Translations under genes and position numbers: made by a program
The notes under the pieces: generated by a model
Told to the model about the DNA's origin: nothing
The model's input: only the letters and a program-made list of their open reading frames with translations
Database searches by the model: none
Part shown: positions 25,897 to 34,374 of the stretch, piece by piece
Position numbering within the stretch: position 1 is the first letter of the stretch
How the letters are laid out: each line of letters begins with the position of its first letter
Origin: Falsiroseomonas sp051859025
GTDB taxonomy: Bacteria; Pseudomonadota; Alphaproteobacteria; Acetobacterales; Acetobacteraceae
Assembly: GCF_051859025.1 (NCBI RefSeq)
Contig: NZ_JBHYGL010000009.1
Span: 66,365 to 130,364, forward strand
Direction of reading: 5' to 3'
DNA length: 64,000 nucleotides

Positions 25897-26226
25897 ATGA
25901 GCGAGACGCGCAATCCCCTGGTGCTGGACGAGCTGAAGGAAGTGGACCCGGCGATCCGCCGCGCCGCGCAAGGCAGCGGCGACCTCGGCGCCATCTACGA
26001 CATCCCCGTGCAGGTCAGCGCCGTGCTCGGCCGCGCGACGATGCAGGTAAGCCAGCTGCTGAAGCTCGGCCGCGGCGCGATGATCGAGCTGGACCGCAAG
26101 CTGGGGGAGGCGGTGGACATCTATGTCAACAACCGCCTCGTCGCCCGCGGGGAAGTGGTGATGGTGGGCGACAATCGCCTAGGCATCACGATGACCGAGA
26201 TCGTCAAGACCGACAGGGCGGGGTGA
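25897..26226 (+). CDS. fliN: Flagellar motor switch protein FliN
   Basis: A 109-residue C-ring protein with one SpoA domain (about residues 28-100). Landmarks are IYDIPVQVSAVLGRATMQVSQLL, RGAMIELDRKLGEAVDIYVNN and ARGEVVMVGDNRLGITMTEI, the strongly conserved FliN core. It polymerises with FliM at the base of the C-ring and helps dock FliH-FliI. A GGGAGAGA site precedes the ATG. FliM is encoded separately at 49105-50247 on the other strand. Confidence 0.95.
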   Translation: MSETRNPLVLDELKEVDPAIRRAAQGSGDLGAIYDIPVQVSAVLGRATMQVSQLLKLGRGAMIELDRKLGEAVDIYVNNRLVARGEVVMVGDNRLGITMTEIVKTDRAG

Positions 26227-26230
26227 TCCG

Positions 26231-27577
26231 ATGTCCCGCCTGCTGATCCTCGGCGCGCTGTCCGGTCCGCTCGGCGTCGCCGCGCGCATGGCGCAGTCCC
26301 GCGGTGCGGCGATCGCGCAGGCGGACCATCTGGGCGCGGCGCTGGCGCATCTGCGCGGGCCCGGTGCGGACCTCGTGCTGTGCCATGTCGGCCACGATGT
26401 CGCCGGCCTGCTGCGCGGCTTGGCGGCGGAACGGATCGCCTGTCCCGTGATCGCCTGTGGGCCGGAGGAATCGGCGGCGGAGGCGATCGCCGCCGTCCGT
26501 GCCGGCGCGCGGGATTTTCTTCCGTTGCCGCCGGATGCGGACCTGATCGCCGCCATGCTGGAAGCCGCCGCCGGTCACGGGGAAGGCACGCAGGCGCCGG
26601 TGGCGCGCGACCCCGCCATGCTGGCGGTGCTGGCGCGCGCCAACCAGGTGGCGCGGGCTGATGCCAGCGTGCTGATCACCGGCGAAAGCGGCACTGGCAA
26701 GGAAGTGCTGGCGCGCCACATCCACGCCGCCAGCCGCCGCGCCCGTGGCCCCTTCGTGGCGCTGAACTGCGCCGCGCTGCCGGAGGCGCTGCTGGAATCC
26801 GAGCTGTTCGGCCATGAGAAGGGCGCCTTCAGCGGTGCCGTCGCCGCCCGCCGCGGCAAGTTCGAACAGGCCGATGGCGGCACGCTGCTGCTGGACGAGA
26901 TCGGGGAGATGGACCCGCGCCTGCAGGCCAAGCTCCTGCGCGCGATCCAGGAACGGGAAGTGGATCGGTTGGGCGGCACGCGCCCCGTGCGCGTGGATGT
27001 CCGCATTCTGGCCGCGACCAACCGTGACCTGGCCGCCGAAGTCCGCGCCGGGCGGTTCCGTGAGGATCTGTATTTCCGCCTCGATGTCGTGCGCCTCAAG
27101 CTGCCGCCGCTGCGGGAGCGTCCTTCGGACATCCTGCCGCTGGCAGAGCATTTCGCCCGCCGCTACGCCGATGCGAATGGCCTCGGCCGCCGCCTGTTCT
27201 CGATGGCCGCACGCGCCGCGCTGCTGCGCCATCCCTGGCCGGGCAATGTGCGGGAGCTGGAGAACGCCGTGCATCGCGCGGTGCTGCTGGCGGAAGGCAC
27301 CGATATCGGGCCGGAGGCGATCGAGCTTGCCCCCTGCGCGCCGATGGCTGCCACCGCCCCCACCCCCGCCCAGGGCAGCGTCGAGGGCCTGGTGGGCCGC
27401 AAGGTGGAAGAAGTGGAGCGCGACCTCATCATCGGCACGCTGTCGCATTGCCTCGGCAACCGCACGCGGGCGGCCGAGATCCTCGGCATCTCCATCCGCG
27501 CGCTGCGCAACAAGATCCATGACTATCGCGCATCCGGCCTCTCCGTGCCTGCGGCGCCCGGCTATGCGGTGGATTGA
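26231..27577 (+). CDS. flbD: Sigma-54-dependent flagellar transcription activator FlbD
   Basis: A 448-residue bacterial enhancer-binding protein. The N-terminal 120 residues resemble a receiver domain, but the phosphoacceptor Asp is missing: the beta-3 string reads ADLVLCHVG. The AAA+ domain has Walker A GESGTGKE (151-158), the sigma-54 contact loop GAFSGA (198-203; normally GAFTGA) and Walker B LLLDEIGEMD (219-228). A Fis-type helix-turn-helix ends the protein (NRTRAAEILGISIRALRNKI). In Caulobacter, FlbD acts with FliX on class III/IV flagellar promoters; no fliX is seen here. Two strong sigma-54 promoters lie 6 kb upstream at flgE/fliK. Confidence 0.92.
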   Translation: MSRLLILGALSGPLGVAARMAQSRGAAIAQADHLGAALAHLRGPGADLVLCHVGHDVAGLLRGLAAERIACPVIACGPEESAAEAIAAVRAGARDFLPLPPDADLIAAMLEAAAGHGEGTQAPVARDPAMLAVLARANQVARADASVLITGESGTGKEVLARHIHAASRRARGPFVALNCAALPEALLESELFGHEKGAFSGAVAARRGKFEQADGGTLLLDEIGEMDPRLQAKLLRAIQEREVDRLGGTRPVRVDVRILAATNRDLAAEVRAGRFREDLYFRLDVVRLKLPPLRERPSDILPLAEHFARRYADANGLGRRLFSMAARAALLRHPWPGNVRELENAVHRAVLLAEGTDIGPEAIELAPCAPMAATAPTPAQGSVEGLVGRKVEEVERDLIIGTLSHCLGNRTRAAEILGISIRALRNKIHDYRASGLSVPAAPGYAVD

Positions 27578-27580
27578 TCG

Positions 27581-29671
27581 ATGAGCACGACGACGACGCG
27601 GCTTTCCGTGCCGGGGTGGATGTCCAATGCGCGGCCGGGCGGCGATATCGCCCTGGCGCTGGGCGTGGTCGCGCTGATCGCGGTCATGCTGGTGCCGCTG
27701 CCGACGGTGCTGCTGGATTTCGGCCTGGCCATTTCCATCACCTCCTCTGTCCTCGTGCTGATGGTGGCGCTGTTCCTGCAGCGGCCGCTGGAATTCACCA
27801 GCTTCCCGACCGTGCTGCTGCTGACGACGCTGCTGCGCCTCGGTCTCAATGTCGCGACCACGCGCGCCATCCTGACGCATGGCCATGAAGGCCCGGCGGG
27901 GGCGGGGCAGGTGGTATCCGCCTTCGGCGCCTTCCTGATGGGCGGCGACGTGCTGGTGGGTCTGGTGATCTTCGCCATCCTGCTCCTCGTGAACTTCATG
28001 GTCGTCACCAAGGGTTCGGGCCGCATCGCCGAAGTCGCCGCGCGGTTCAGCCTGGACGCCATGCCGGGCAAGCAGATGGCGATCGATGCCGATCTCTCCG
28101 CCGGCATCATCGACGAGACCGAATCGCGCCGCCGGCGGCGGGAGCTGGAACAGGAGAGCAGCTTCTACGGTGCCATGGACGGTGCCGCAAAATTCGTCCG
28201 CGGCGATGCCATCGCCGGCATCCTCGTGACCTTCGTGAACCTGCTGGGTGGGCTCGCCATCGGGCTTGGCCGCCACGGCATGCCGCTGGGCGATGCGGTG
28301 CAGTCCTACTCCCTGCTCACGGTCGGCGACGGCCTGGTCAGCCAGATCCCGTCCCTGCTCGTCTCCGTCGCCGCCGGCATCGTGGTGACGAAGGCTGGTG
28401 CGGAAGGACGTGCCGACCAGCTGCTGGCGACGCAGCTCGGCTCCGCGCCCAAGCCGCTGGCCATCGCGGCCGGTGGCGCGGTGCTGATGGCGCTGATGCC
28501 CGGCATGCCGATGCTGCCCTTCCTGGCCCTGGCCGGCGCCGCCGGTGGTGCCGCCTGGATCGGCCGCGCGCATGGCAAGGAGAAGCCGGTGGAAGCCGCC
28601 ATGGCCGCCGCCGCGCCGGGCAGCCCGGCGGCGGAGGAAGCGCAGGCGCAGGAAGCGCTCCGCGTGGATGGCGTGCGCGTGGAGCTCGGCTACGGCTTGC
28701 TGTCGCTGGCGGCCGGCGATGCACCGCGGATGACGGACCAGATCCGCGCGCTGCGCCGCACCTTGGCCGGGGAGATGGGCTTCATGCTCCCCTCCATCCG
28801 CGTGCAGGACAATCTGACGCTGGAGCCTGACCAGTACCTGATCCGCATCAAGGAAGTGGAAGCCGGCCGCGGCTCGCTGCGCGCTTCCCAGTTGCTCGCG
28901 ATCGATCCTTCGGGCGGGGAGCCGACGCTGCGCGGCGAACGCTGCCAGGAACCCGCCTTCGGCCTGCCCGCGGTGTGGATCGAGGAGCAGCAGCGGGAGG
29001 AAGCGCTGGCGCGCGGCTGCACGGTGGTGGATGCCGCCGGCGTGCTGGCCACGCATCTGACGGAAATCATGCGCGAGAACATGGCGGAGCTGCTGTCCCA
29101 CGCCGATACGCGCAGGCTGCTGGACGGCCTGCCGGACGAACAGCGCCGCATCGTGCAGGAGATGATCCCCGCCCAGGCCAGCATGGGCACGGTGCAGCGC
29201 GTGCTGCAGACCCTGCTGGCGGAGCGCGTGTCGATCCGCGACCTGCCGACCATCCTGGAAGGCGTGCAGGAAGCCTGTTCCGCCGGCGCCCGCGCGGTGC
29301 CCTCCATCGTCGCCACGGTCCGGCTGCGCCTGGCGCGGCAGCTTACCGATGCGGCGCGCGCCCCGGCCGGGCATGTGCCGCTGGTCTCGCTGAGCGCCGA
29401 ATGGGAAGCCGCCTTCGGCGAGGCCCTGGTCGGCCCGGCCGAGGATCGGCAGCTCGCCATGGCGCCCTCCCGCCTCACGGAATTCGTCCGCCGCCTGCGC
29501 GATACGCTGGACCAGGCGGCGGCGCAGGGGGAGACGCCGGTGGTGGTCTGTTCCGGCGCCATCCGGGCGCATGTCCGCGCCGTGGTGGAACGCTTCCGCC
29601 CCATGACCACGGTGATGGCGCAGGGCGAGATCCACTCGCGCGCCCGCATCCGCACCCTCGGACAGGTCTGA
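27581..29671 (+). CDS. flhA: Flagellar export gate protein FlhA
   Basis: A 696-residue inner-membrane export-gate component. The N-terminal half has about eight TM helices with the FHIPEP signature region (LEFTSFPTVLLLTTLLRLGLN) and the cytoplasmic loop GRIAEVAARFSLDAMPGKQM. The C-terminal half (about 345-696) is the chaperone and substrate-docking platform with VRVELGYGLLSLA and DQYLIRIKEVEAGRG. The length is typical of the family. It starts 3 bases after flbD and is followed after 4 bases by flhF. Confidence 0.97.
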   Translation: MSTTTTRLSVPGWMSNARPGGDIALALGVVALIAVMLVPLPTVLLDFGLAISITSSVLVLMVALFLQRPLEFTSFPTVLLLTTLLRLGLNVATTRAILTHGHEGPAGAGQVVSAFGAFLMGGDVLVGLVIFAILLLVNFMVVTKGSGRIAEVAARFSLDAMPGKQMAIDADLSAGIIDETESRRRRRELEQESSFYGAMDGAAKFVRGDAIAGILVTFVNLLGGLAIGLGRHGMPLGDAVQSYSLLTVGDGLVSQIPSLLVSVAAGIVVTKAGAEGRADQLLATQLGSAPKPLAIAAGGAVLMALMPGMPMLPFLALAGAAGGAAWIGRAHGKEKPVEAAMAAAAPGSPAAEEAQAQEALRVDGVRVELGYGLLSLAAGDAPRMTDQIRALRRTLAGEMGFMLPSIRVQDNLTLEPDQYLIRIKEVEAGRGSLRASQLLAIDPSGGEPTLRGERCQEPAFGLPAVWIEEQQREEALARGCTVVDAAGVLATHLTEIMRENMAELLSHADTRRLLDGLPDEQRRIVQEMIPAQASMGTVQRVLQTLLAERVSIRDLPTILEGVQEACSAGARAVPSIVATVRLRLARQLTDAARAPAGHVPLVSLSAEWEAAFGEALVGPAEDRQLAMAPSRLTEFVRRLRDTLDQAAAQGETPVVVCSGAIRAHVRAVVERFRPMTTVMAQGEIHSRARIRTLGQV

Positions 29672-29675
29672 TCCC

Positions 29676-30644
29676 ATGCGCATCCGGGTGTTGAAGGCGG
29701 CCTCCATGCCGGAGGCGATGGCGCGGCTGCGCGATGAGCTGGGTCCCGATGCGGCCCTGCTGTCGAGCCGCCCGGTGAATGGCGGCGTCGAGGTGACGGG
29801 CGGCCTCGACCTCGATGATGAGGATGAGGAACTGCCGGTGCTGATCGGCCCGCGTCCCCGCGCGCCGCTGCCGGCCGCCTGCCATCAGCGGCGGCAGGAT
29901 GACAGCGCGGCGATCGCGCTCGATTTCCATCGCGTGCCGGATGCGCTGGCGCGCCGGCTTTGTGCCGCGCCGCTGGAAGCATCCCTGGAAGCCAGCCTGC
30001 GTTTCGCGCGGCTGCCGGATGGCGTGGCGCGGCCGCTGCTGCTGGCCGGCCCGCCCGGCGCCGGCAAGACGCTGACCTGCGCCAAGCTGGCGGCGCGGCG
30101 GGTGCTGGAAGGCGAAGAGCCGCCGCTGGTGATCAGCGCCGATGGCGAACGCCCCGCCGCCGCCGAACAGCTGGCAGCCTTCACGCAGCTGCTGGGCGCG
30201 ACGCTGGCCGTGGCGCTGACGCCGGCCGCGGTGGCGCTGGCCATGGAACAGCGCAGCCCCGGCCAGCCCGTACTGATCGACACCGCCGGCTGCGATCCCT
30301 TCGACCCCGCCCAGGCGCGCATGATTGCATCCCTGGTCGCGGTGACGGGCGCTTCCGTCGCGCTGGTGCTGCCGGGCAGCATGGATGCCGCGGAAGCCGC
30401 GGATGTGGCGCGGGCCTTCGGCGCGCTGGGTGCCACGCATCTGGTGGCGACGCGGCTCGATGCCTCCCGCCGCATCGGCGCGGTGCTGGCGGCGGCGGCG
30501 ACGGCGGGGCTTGCGCTGGCGGAAGCCGGCACGGGATCGCAGGCCGCGGATGGGCTCACGATGATGGAGCCGGCCTGGCTGGCCGCGCGCCTGCGGCGGC
30601 GTTCGCATATCGAAGTCTCCGCGTGGGAGGGAGTGGGATCATGA
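29676..30644 (+). CDS. flhF: Flagellar SRP-like GTPase FlhF, divergent
   Basis: A 322-residue member of the SRP54/FtsY/FlhF GTPase group, which localises and limits flagella. The N-terminal FlhF domain (MRIRVLKAASMPEAMARLRDELGPDA) is followed by a short linker and the G domain, with P-loop GPPGAGKTLTCAKLAA. The G3 motif reads DTAGCD instead of DTAGR, and G4 reads TRLD instead of TKxD, so nucleotide binding or hydrolysis may be weakened. It is shorter than typical FlhF. It overlaps flhG by 4 bases, the usual partner arrangement. Confidence 0.85.
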   Translation: MRIRVLKAASMPEAMARLRDELGPDAALLSSRPVNGGVEVTGGLDLDDEDEELPVLIGPRPRAPLPAACHQRRQDDSAAIALDFHRVPDALARRLCAAPLEASLEASLRFARLPDGVARPLLLAGPPGAGKTLTCAKLAARRVLEGEEPPLVISADGERPAAAEQLAAFTQLLGATLAVALTPAAVALAMEQRSPGQPVLIDTAGCDPFDPAQARMIASLVAVTGASVALVLPGSMDAAEAADVARAFGALGATHLVATRLDASRRIGAVLAAAATAGLALAEAGTGSQAADGLTMMEPAWLAARLRRRSHIEVSAWEGVGS

Positions 30645-31384
30645 GTGCTGGAAACGGCCGCCTCATCGCCGTGGCTTCCGGCAAGGGGGGCGTGGGCAAG
30701 ACCTGGCTCTCCATCACGCTGGCGCAGGCGCTGGCGCAGCGCGGCCTGCGCGTGCTGCTGGCCGATGGCGATTTCGGCCTCGCCAATGTCGATGTGCAGC
30801 TCGGCCTGCAACCGTCGCTCGACCTGATGAACGTGCTGTCCGGCCGCGCCAGCTTCCGCGGCGCCGTGCTGCACCATGCGGAGGGCGGGTTCGATGTGCT
30901 GCCCGGCCGTTCCGGCGGCACCGCCATGGCCAACCTGCCGACGGAGGCGATCGAGCATGTCGGCCTGCTGATGCGCAGCGCCGCCAATGCGTGGGACGTG
31001 GTGGTGCTGGATCTCGGCGCCGGGCTGGCGGCGGGGAACCGTCACCTGGCCGCCGTCGCGGACACGCTGCTGGTGGTGACGACGGATGAGCCGACGAGCC
31101 TGACGGATGCCTATGCCGTGCTGAAGCTGCATGGCCGTGACCGGCCGGATGGCGATGCGCGGCTGGTGGTGAACCAGGCGCGGGACGAGGCCGCGGGCCG
31201 GCGCACCGCCGCGGCGTTGCAGCATGCCTGCCGCACCTTCCTGCGCCGCAACCTGCCTGTGGCAGGCATCCTGCGGCGCGATGAACGGGTGCCGGACGCG
31301 ATCCGCAAGCAGGCGCCACTGCTGCTGCGCTATCCCAATTCCATGGCGGCGATGGACGCGACCGCGCTGGCCCGCGCCCTGTAG
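30641..31384 (+). CDS. flhG: MinD/ParA-type ATPase FlhG (FleN)
   Basis: A 247-residue deviant Walker-A ATPase that restricts flagellar number, usually by stimulating FlhF GTPase. The P-loop is ASGKGGVGKTWLSI (residues 12-25) with the signature Lys before GGVGKT. The switch motif LLADGDFGLANVDVQLG and the central DVVVLDLGAGLA follow, then the family string VVTTDEPTSLTDAYAVLK. The C-terminus is LRYPNSMAAMDATALARAL. It is the last gene of the fliF operon; a hairpin follows at 31437-31465. Confidence 0.92.
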   Translation: MSAGNGRLIAVASGKGGVGKTWLSITLAQALAQRGLRVLLADGDFGLANVDVQLGLQPSLDLMNVLSGRASFRGAVLHHAEGGFDVLPGRSGGTAMANLPTEAIEHVGLLMRSAANAWDVVVLDLGAGLAAGNRHLAAVADTLLVVTTDEPTSLTDAYAVLKLHGRDRPDGDARLVVNQARDEAAGRRTAAALQHACRTFLRRNLPVAGILRRDERVPDAIRKQAPLLLRYPNSMAAMDATALARAL

Positions 31385-31436
31385 GGCGCGCGGCCGGCGG
31401 GAAGGATGGGGTCGGCCAGCGCATGGTCCACGCAGG

Positions 31437-31465
31437 AAGGGCCCGGCGCGATGCACCGGGCCCTT
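31437..31465. terminator. Terminator-like hairpin between convergent flhG and DUF1217 genes
   Basis: A 10-bp perfect stem (aagggcccgg at 31437-31446 with ccgggccctt at 31456-31465) with a 9-base loop lies in the 105-bp gap between flhG and the opposite-strand flagellar gene. It can serve both directions. There is no U-run. Confidence 0.65.
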
Positions 31466-31489
31466 CGCGTCACCACCATGGGGATGCGA

Positions 31490-32266
31490 TCAGATATTGA
31501 AGCCGAAATTCGGCGCCTGGACGGAGGATTTGTCCTCCGCGATGGTGAGGTAGCGCTGGATCAGCTTCTCCTTCTTCGCGGGGTCGGTCAGGTCATCCAG
31601 CTTGAAGCCCCGCTGAAGCGTCCGCGCCTGGGCCTCTATCTCCTGCAGCGCGAGTTCCTTGGGCAGGCCGGCGATGGTGCTGGCGATGCGGCGCAGGACC
31701 TTGTTGCCCAGCACGTCATAGACGCCGGTCTTGGTCGTGGTGGACATGGTCCTGAGGTAGAGCGCGTCGGAGACCGCCTGGCTCTTCTCCTCGATCGCGG
31801 TCAGGCGCTTGTAGTCCACCAGCCCGTCCAGGATGGATTGGCGGGTGGAGGGCAGGCGCAGCGTGGAAAGGCCGGTGCTGGCGAAGCCGAGCTTCTCGGC
31901 CGCCGCCTTCCAGCGCTTGTCCGGCATGGTGGCGGCAAGCGACTTCTTGTCCGAGGGATCGGACATCAGCACGCGCCTCGCCAGGCCCACATTCTGCGCA
32001 TTGTCGGCAAGGCCGAGGCCCTGCAGGATGACGCGCGTGGCTTCCGTATCCTTGAACAGGTCGGCCGGCGTCTTCGCCTTGGCCAACACACGGTCGAGCC
32101 GCGCCATGTCCCGCATGATGGCGGGATCCTTCTTCAGCCGCGCCGTCTCCTTCTCCGCGGAGGAGAGGCTGGTCTTGTAGAAGGTGAAGCGTTCGGGGGC
32201 GGAGAGCGTGACGGTCTGGGTAGTGGTCCCGAACAGCGTGGAAAGCTGCGACCCCGAAAGCATCAT
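31490..32266 (-). CDS. DUF1217 flagellar-cluster protein
   Basis: A 258-residue protein of unknown function belonging to the DUF1217 family found in alphaproteobacterial flagellar clusters. It has a flagellin-like Ser/Thr N-terminus (GTTTQTVTLSAPERF) and helical content throughout (SSAEKETARLKKDPAIMRDMARLD), but no TM or signal peptide. It ends KSSVQAPNFGFNI. It starts 2 bases after the flbT stop and so belongs to the flaF-flbT transcript. A role in filament assembly or flagellin regulation is likely from context only. Confidence 0.85.
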   Translation of the reverse strand: MMLSGSQLSTLFGTTTQTVTLSAPERFTFYKTSLSSAEKETARLKKDPAIMRDMARLDRVLAKAKTPADLFKDTEATRVILQGLGLADNAQNVGLARRVLMSDPSDKKSLAATMPDKRWKAAAEKLGFASTGLSTLRLPSTRQSILDGLVDYKRLTAIEEKSQAVSDALYLRTMSTTTKTGVYDVLGNKVLRRIASTIAGLPKELALQEIEAQARTLQRGFKLDDLTDPAKKEKLIQRYLTIAEDKSSVQAPNFGFNI

Positions 32267-32268
32267 CG

Positions 32269-32703
32269 CTACTCCTGCGGCGGCGCGGACAGCATCGCGT
32301 CGTCATGCGGGAACAGTTCCCGCACGCGGCGCATGGCCTCCCAGCACTTGCCTTCCTCCAGCTCCTCCGTCGCCCGATCGATCAGGCGCTTGACGGTGGG
32401 GGAGGTGCTGGCCTCGGCGTAGTCCGCCGCCAGGCCACGGGCCAGGTCCAGGAACTGCGGACGTTCCGCATCGTCGCAGATATAGGCGGCCTGGATGGCG
32501 AAGTAGAGCCGGCGCGCCGGCGTGTTCGCATCATTCGGCGCCAGGATCTGCTTGCCGAACAGGAAGCGGACGCGATTCGAGAGCACGACGGAAGCGCGCG
32601 TCTGGAACTGCAGGGCGGCACCGTTGACGAGCATCTTGTCGCCGGCGCGGAATTCCAGCACCAGGCGGCTGTTTCGGCCCGGGGTGTTCATGGCGGCGCT
32701 CAT
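32269..32703 (-). CDS. flbT: Flagellar biosynthesis repressor FlbT
   Basis: A 144-residue cytosolic regulator that, in Caulobacter, binds the 5' region of flagellin mRNA and promotes its decay until the hook is complete. Recognisable core strings are LVLEFRAGDKMLVNGAALQF, RVRFLFGKQIL and ARRLYFAIQAAYI. The start ATG at 32703 overlaps the flaF stop; an internal ATG at 32691 (MNTPGR) is an alternative. The gene lies in flagellin-flaF-flbT order, the usual alphaproteobacterial arrangement. Confidence 0.92.
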   Translation of the reverse strand: MSAAMNTPGRNSRLVLEFRAGDKMLVNGAALQFQTRASVVLSNRVRFLFGKQILAPNDANTPARRLYFAIQAAYICDDAERPQFLDLARGLAADYAEASTSPTVKRLIDRATEELEEGKCWEAMRRVRELFPHDDAMLSAPPQE

Positions 32704-33089
32704 CGATCGGTCCTCTGGCGGGCACCGAGGCCCGCGGCAAAATCCTCGGCAATCGCGGCCAGGAAATCGAGATCGGGCTTGTCCGAATTCGCTTCCTTCA
32801 CGGCGCGGCGGGCAACGCTGGCGATGTTCAGGCGCAGATCGCGCGGCAGGGTGGAAACCGGGTCGAGCACGATGGATTCGACCGTGACGAAGACGCGGTG
32901 TGCATCGGCAGCGGCGCGGATCGCCGCCATGGGGGCCGCGTCGCGGATCGCGGCGCGCAGGCGCGCGGCGAGGATCGCGAAGACCTCCGCCTCCTGCTCA
33001 CGCTGGGAGCGGCCGGATTTGGCGACTCCATAGGCACGGAAGGCCAGGGCGGCGTGGGTACGCGGCACATCTTGGGCCTCGGACAGCAT
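32700..33089 (-). CDS. flaF: Flagellin assembly/regulatory protein FlaF
   Basis: A 129-residue cytosolic protein, required in Caulobacter for flagellin translation or secretion and acting opposite to FlbT. The string REQEAEVFAILAARLRAAI and the tail DFLAAIAEDFAAGLG match the family. GAGGAAG lies 9 bases before the ATG. A strong hairpin at 33155-33180 separates it from the flagellin gene, so flaF-flbT-DUF1217 may be expressed from read-through or a separate promoter in the 103-bp gap. Confidence 0.88.
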   Translation of the reverse strand: MLSEAQDVPRTHAALAFRAYGVAKSGRSQREQEAEVFAILAARLRAAIRDAAPMAAIRAAADAHRVFVTVESIVLDPVSTLPRDLRLNIASVARRAVKEANSDKPDLDFLAAIAEDFAAGLGARQRTDR

Positions 33090-33154
33090 GGCCGGTGTCT
33101 TCCTCGGCGAGGGCGCGCAGGGCGCCTGGAAGGGAGAGGGGTGGAAAGGTGGTC

Positions 33155-33180
33155 ATGGGCCGGGGTTTTCCCCGGCCCAT
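33155..33180. terminator. Terminator hairpin after flagellin
   Basis: An 11-bp perfect stem (atgggccgggg at 33155-33165 with ccccggcccat at 33170-33180) and a TTTT/AAAA loop begin 13 bases after the flagellin stop. It should terminate or stabilise the abundant flagellin mRNA and reduce expression of flaF-flbT downstream. Confidence 0.8.
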
Positions 33181-33192
33181 ATCCGTCGAGGC

Positions 33193-34077
33193 TTACTGGA
33201 AGAGCTTCATCAGGGCCTGCGGAGCCTGGTTCGCCGTGCTGAGCGACTGGGTGCCCAGCTGCTGACGGATCTGCAGGGACTGCATGCGGGCGCTTTCCTT
33301 GGCCAGGTCCGCATCGATCAGGGCGCCGAGGCCACCGCTGAGCGCGTCGAGCTTGTCCTTGTTGTAGGCGATCTGGCTGTCGATCGCGCGGCTGTCGTTG
33401 CCGTACGTCGCCATCGCCAGGTTCGTCTGCGCCTCGATGCCACCGAAGTCACCGGCGGCGTTGCCGGCGAGCGCGGTCTTCCAGAGCGCGGCAGCCGCCG
33501 CGGCATCCGTCGGGTCCGCATCCACGTCGTCAGCCAGCGTCAGGTCGAACGCGCCCGAAGCCTGCCCGCTGAAGCTGTAGGTGTCGCCCTTCTCGTTGCG
33601 CACGACGTTGAAGTCGGTGCCGGCACCGACGGTGGCGCCGTCCGCATTCGCCGAGGTGCCCAGCAGGGTCTTGCCGTTGTACGTCGCGTCGTTGACATAC
33701 TGGCCGATCTGCTTGGCGAGCTGGTCGTACTGCTTCATGTAGTTCAGGCGATCGTCGCCGGTGACGTTGTCGTCAGCCAGCTTGATCATGACGCTCTTCA
33801 CGTCCTTCAGCGCGGAGCCGATCTGCGTCAGGCCCGCCAGCGTCGTGTCGAGCAGGCCCTTGGCATTGCCGAGCTGCTCGTTCGCGCTGGTCACACCCGC
33901 CACGTCGCCACGCACCTTCTGCGCCACGGCGAAAGCGGCACCATCGTCCTTCGCGTCGGCGACGCGCAGGCCGGTGGAGACGCGCTTCTGCGTCGTGGAC
34001 ATTTCGTCGGCTGTCCGGTTGAGGGACTGCAGCGCGACCATCGCGCCGTAGTTCGTCATGACGGAGTTGGCAGCCAT
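33193..34077 (-). CDS. Flagellin
   Basis: A 294-residue filament subunit. The N-terminal D0/D1 helices (SVMTNYGAMVALQSLNRTAD, TQKRVSTGLRVADAKDDGAAFAVAQ) and the C-terminal LSTANQAPQALMKLF are conserved, while the central variable part is short, as is usual in alphaproteobacteria. I chose the ATG at 34077 (MAANSV) because AAGAGG lies 9 bases upstream; an in-frame ATG at 34086 also exists. The first gene downstream is flaF. A sigma-54-like site with an inverted repeat lies about 160-180 bases upstream. Only one flagellin gene is in this window. Confidence 0.95.
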   Translation of the reverse strand: MAANSVMTNYGAMVALQSLNRTADEMSTTQKRVSTGLRVADAKDDGAAFAVAQKVRGDVAGVTSANEQLGNAKGLLDTTLAGLTQIGSALKDVKSVMIKLADDNVTGDDRLNYMKQYDQLAKQIGQYVNDATYNGKTLLGTSANADGATVGAGTDFNVVRNEKGDTYSFSGQASGAFDLTLADDVDADPTDAAAAAALWKTALAGNAAGDFGGIEAQTNLAMATYGNDSRAIDSQIAYNKDKLDALSGGLGALIDADLAKESARMQSLQIRQQLGTQSLSTANQAPQALMKLFQ

Positions 34078-34237
34078 GGTTGTCATCCTCTTGCGACATC
34101 GCCCCGGGATCTTCCGGGGGCGTGGTGCCAGCGGCCCACTCTGGGGCATGGCACCAAGGGAAAGACGGTCGCCTTCGGGATCATCCCCGGCACCATCCGG
34201 TCCGCTCGTTCATGGAGCGGCGGTGAGGGGAAGCTGA

Positions 34238-34259
34238 TGCACACCTATTGCCCAGGTGT
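34238..34259 (-). promoter_or_regulatory. Candidate flagellin promoter region: sigma-54-like site over an inverted repeat
   Basis: On the minus strand GGGCAAT-AGGT-GTGCA keeps the GG-N10-GC spacing of sigma-54 promoters but mismatches the consensus at four positions. The inverted repeat ACACCT-N7-AGGTGT (34241-34259) covers it. The flagellin ATG would be about 150 bases from the predicted start, a long leader that would leave room for FlbT-type mRNA control. Weak evidence. Confidence 0.35.
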
Positions 34260-34314
34260 TGACGGAACACGCCGTTCCTGACGTCGGTCCGCATCCCGTC
34301 GGAACCGGGGCCGA

Positions 34315-34320
34315 TTAACA
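34315..34320 (+). promoter_or_regulatory. TTAACA half-site upstream of cheA
   Basis: TTAACA sits 54 bases before the cheA start, in the same orientation as the boxes before fliF and fliO, but without the second TAAA half at the expected spacing. It is a possible CtrA half-site. The surrounding 297-bp gap (34078-34374) holds no gene. Confidence 0.4.
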
Positions 34321-34374
34321 CCGCGGCACCAAATGCCTGCGATCCATGCGCTGCCATAAATGTCTGGATGTGCG

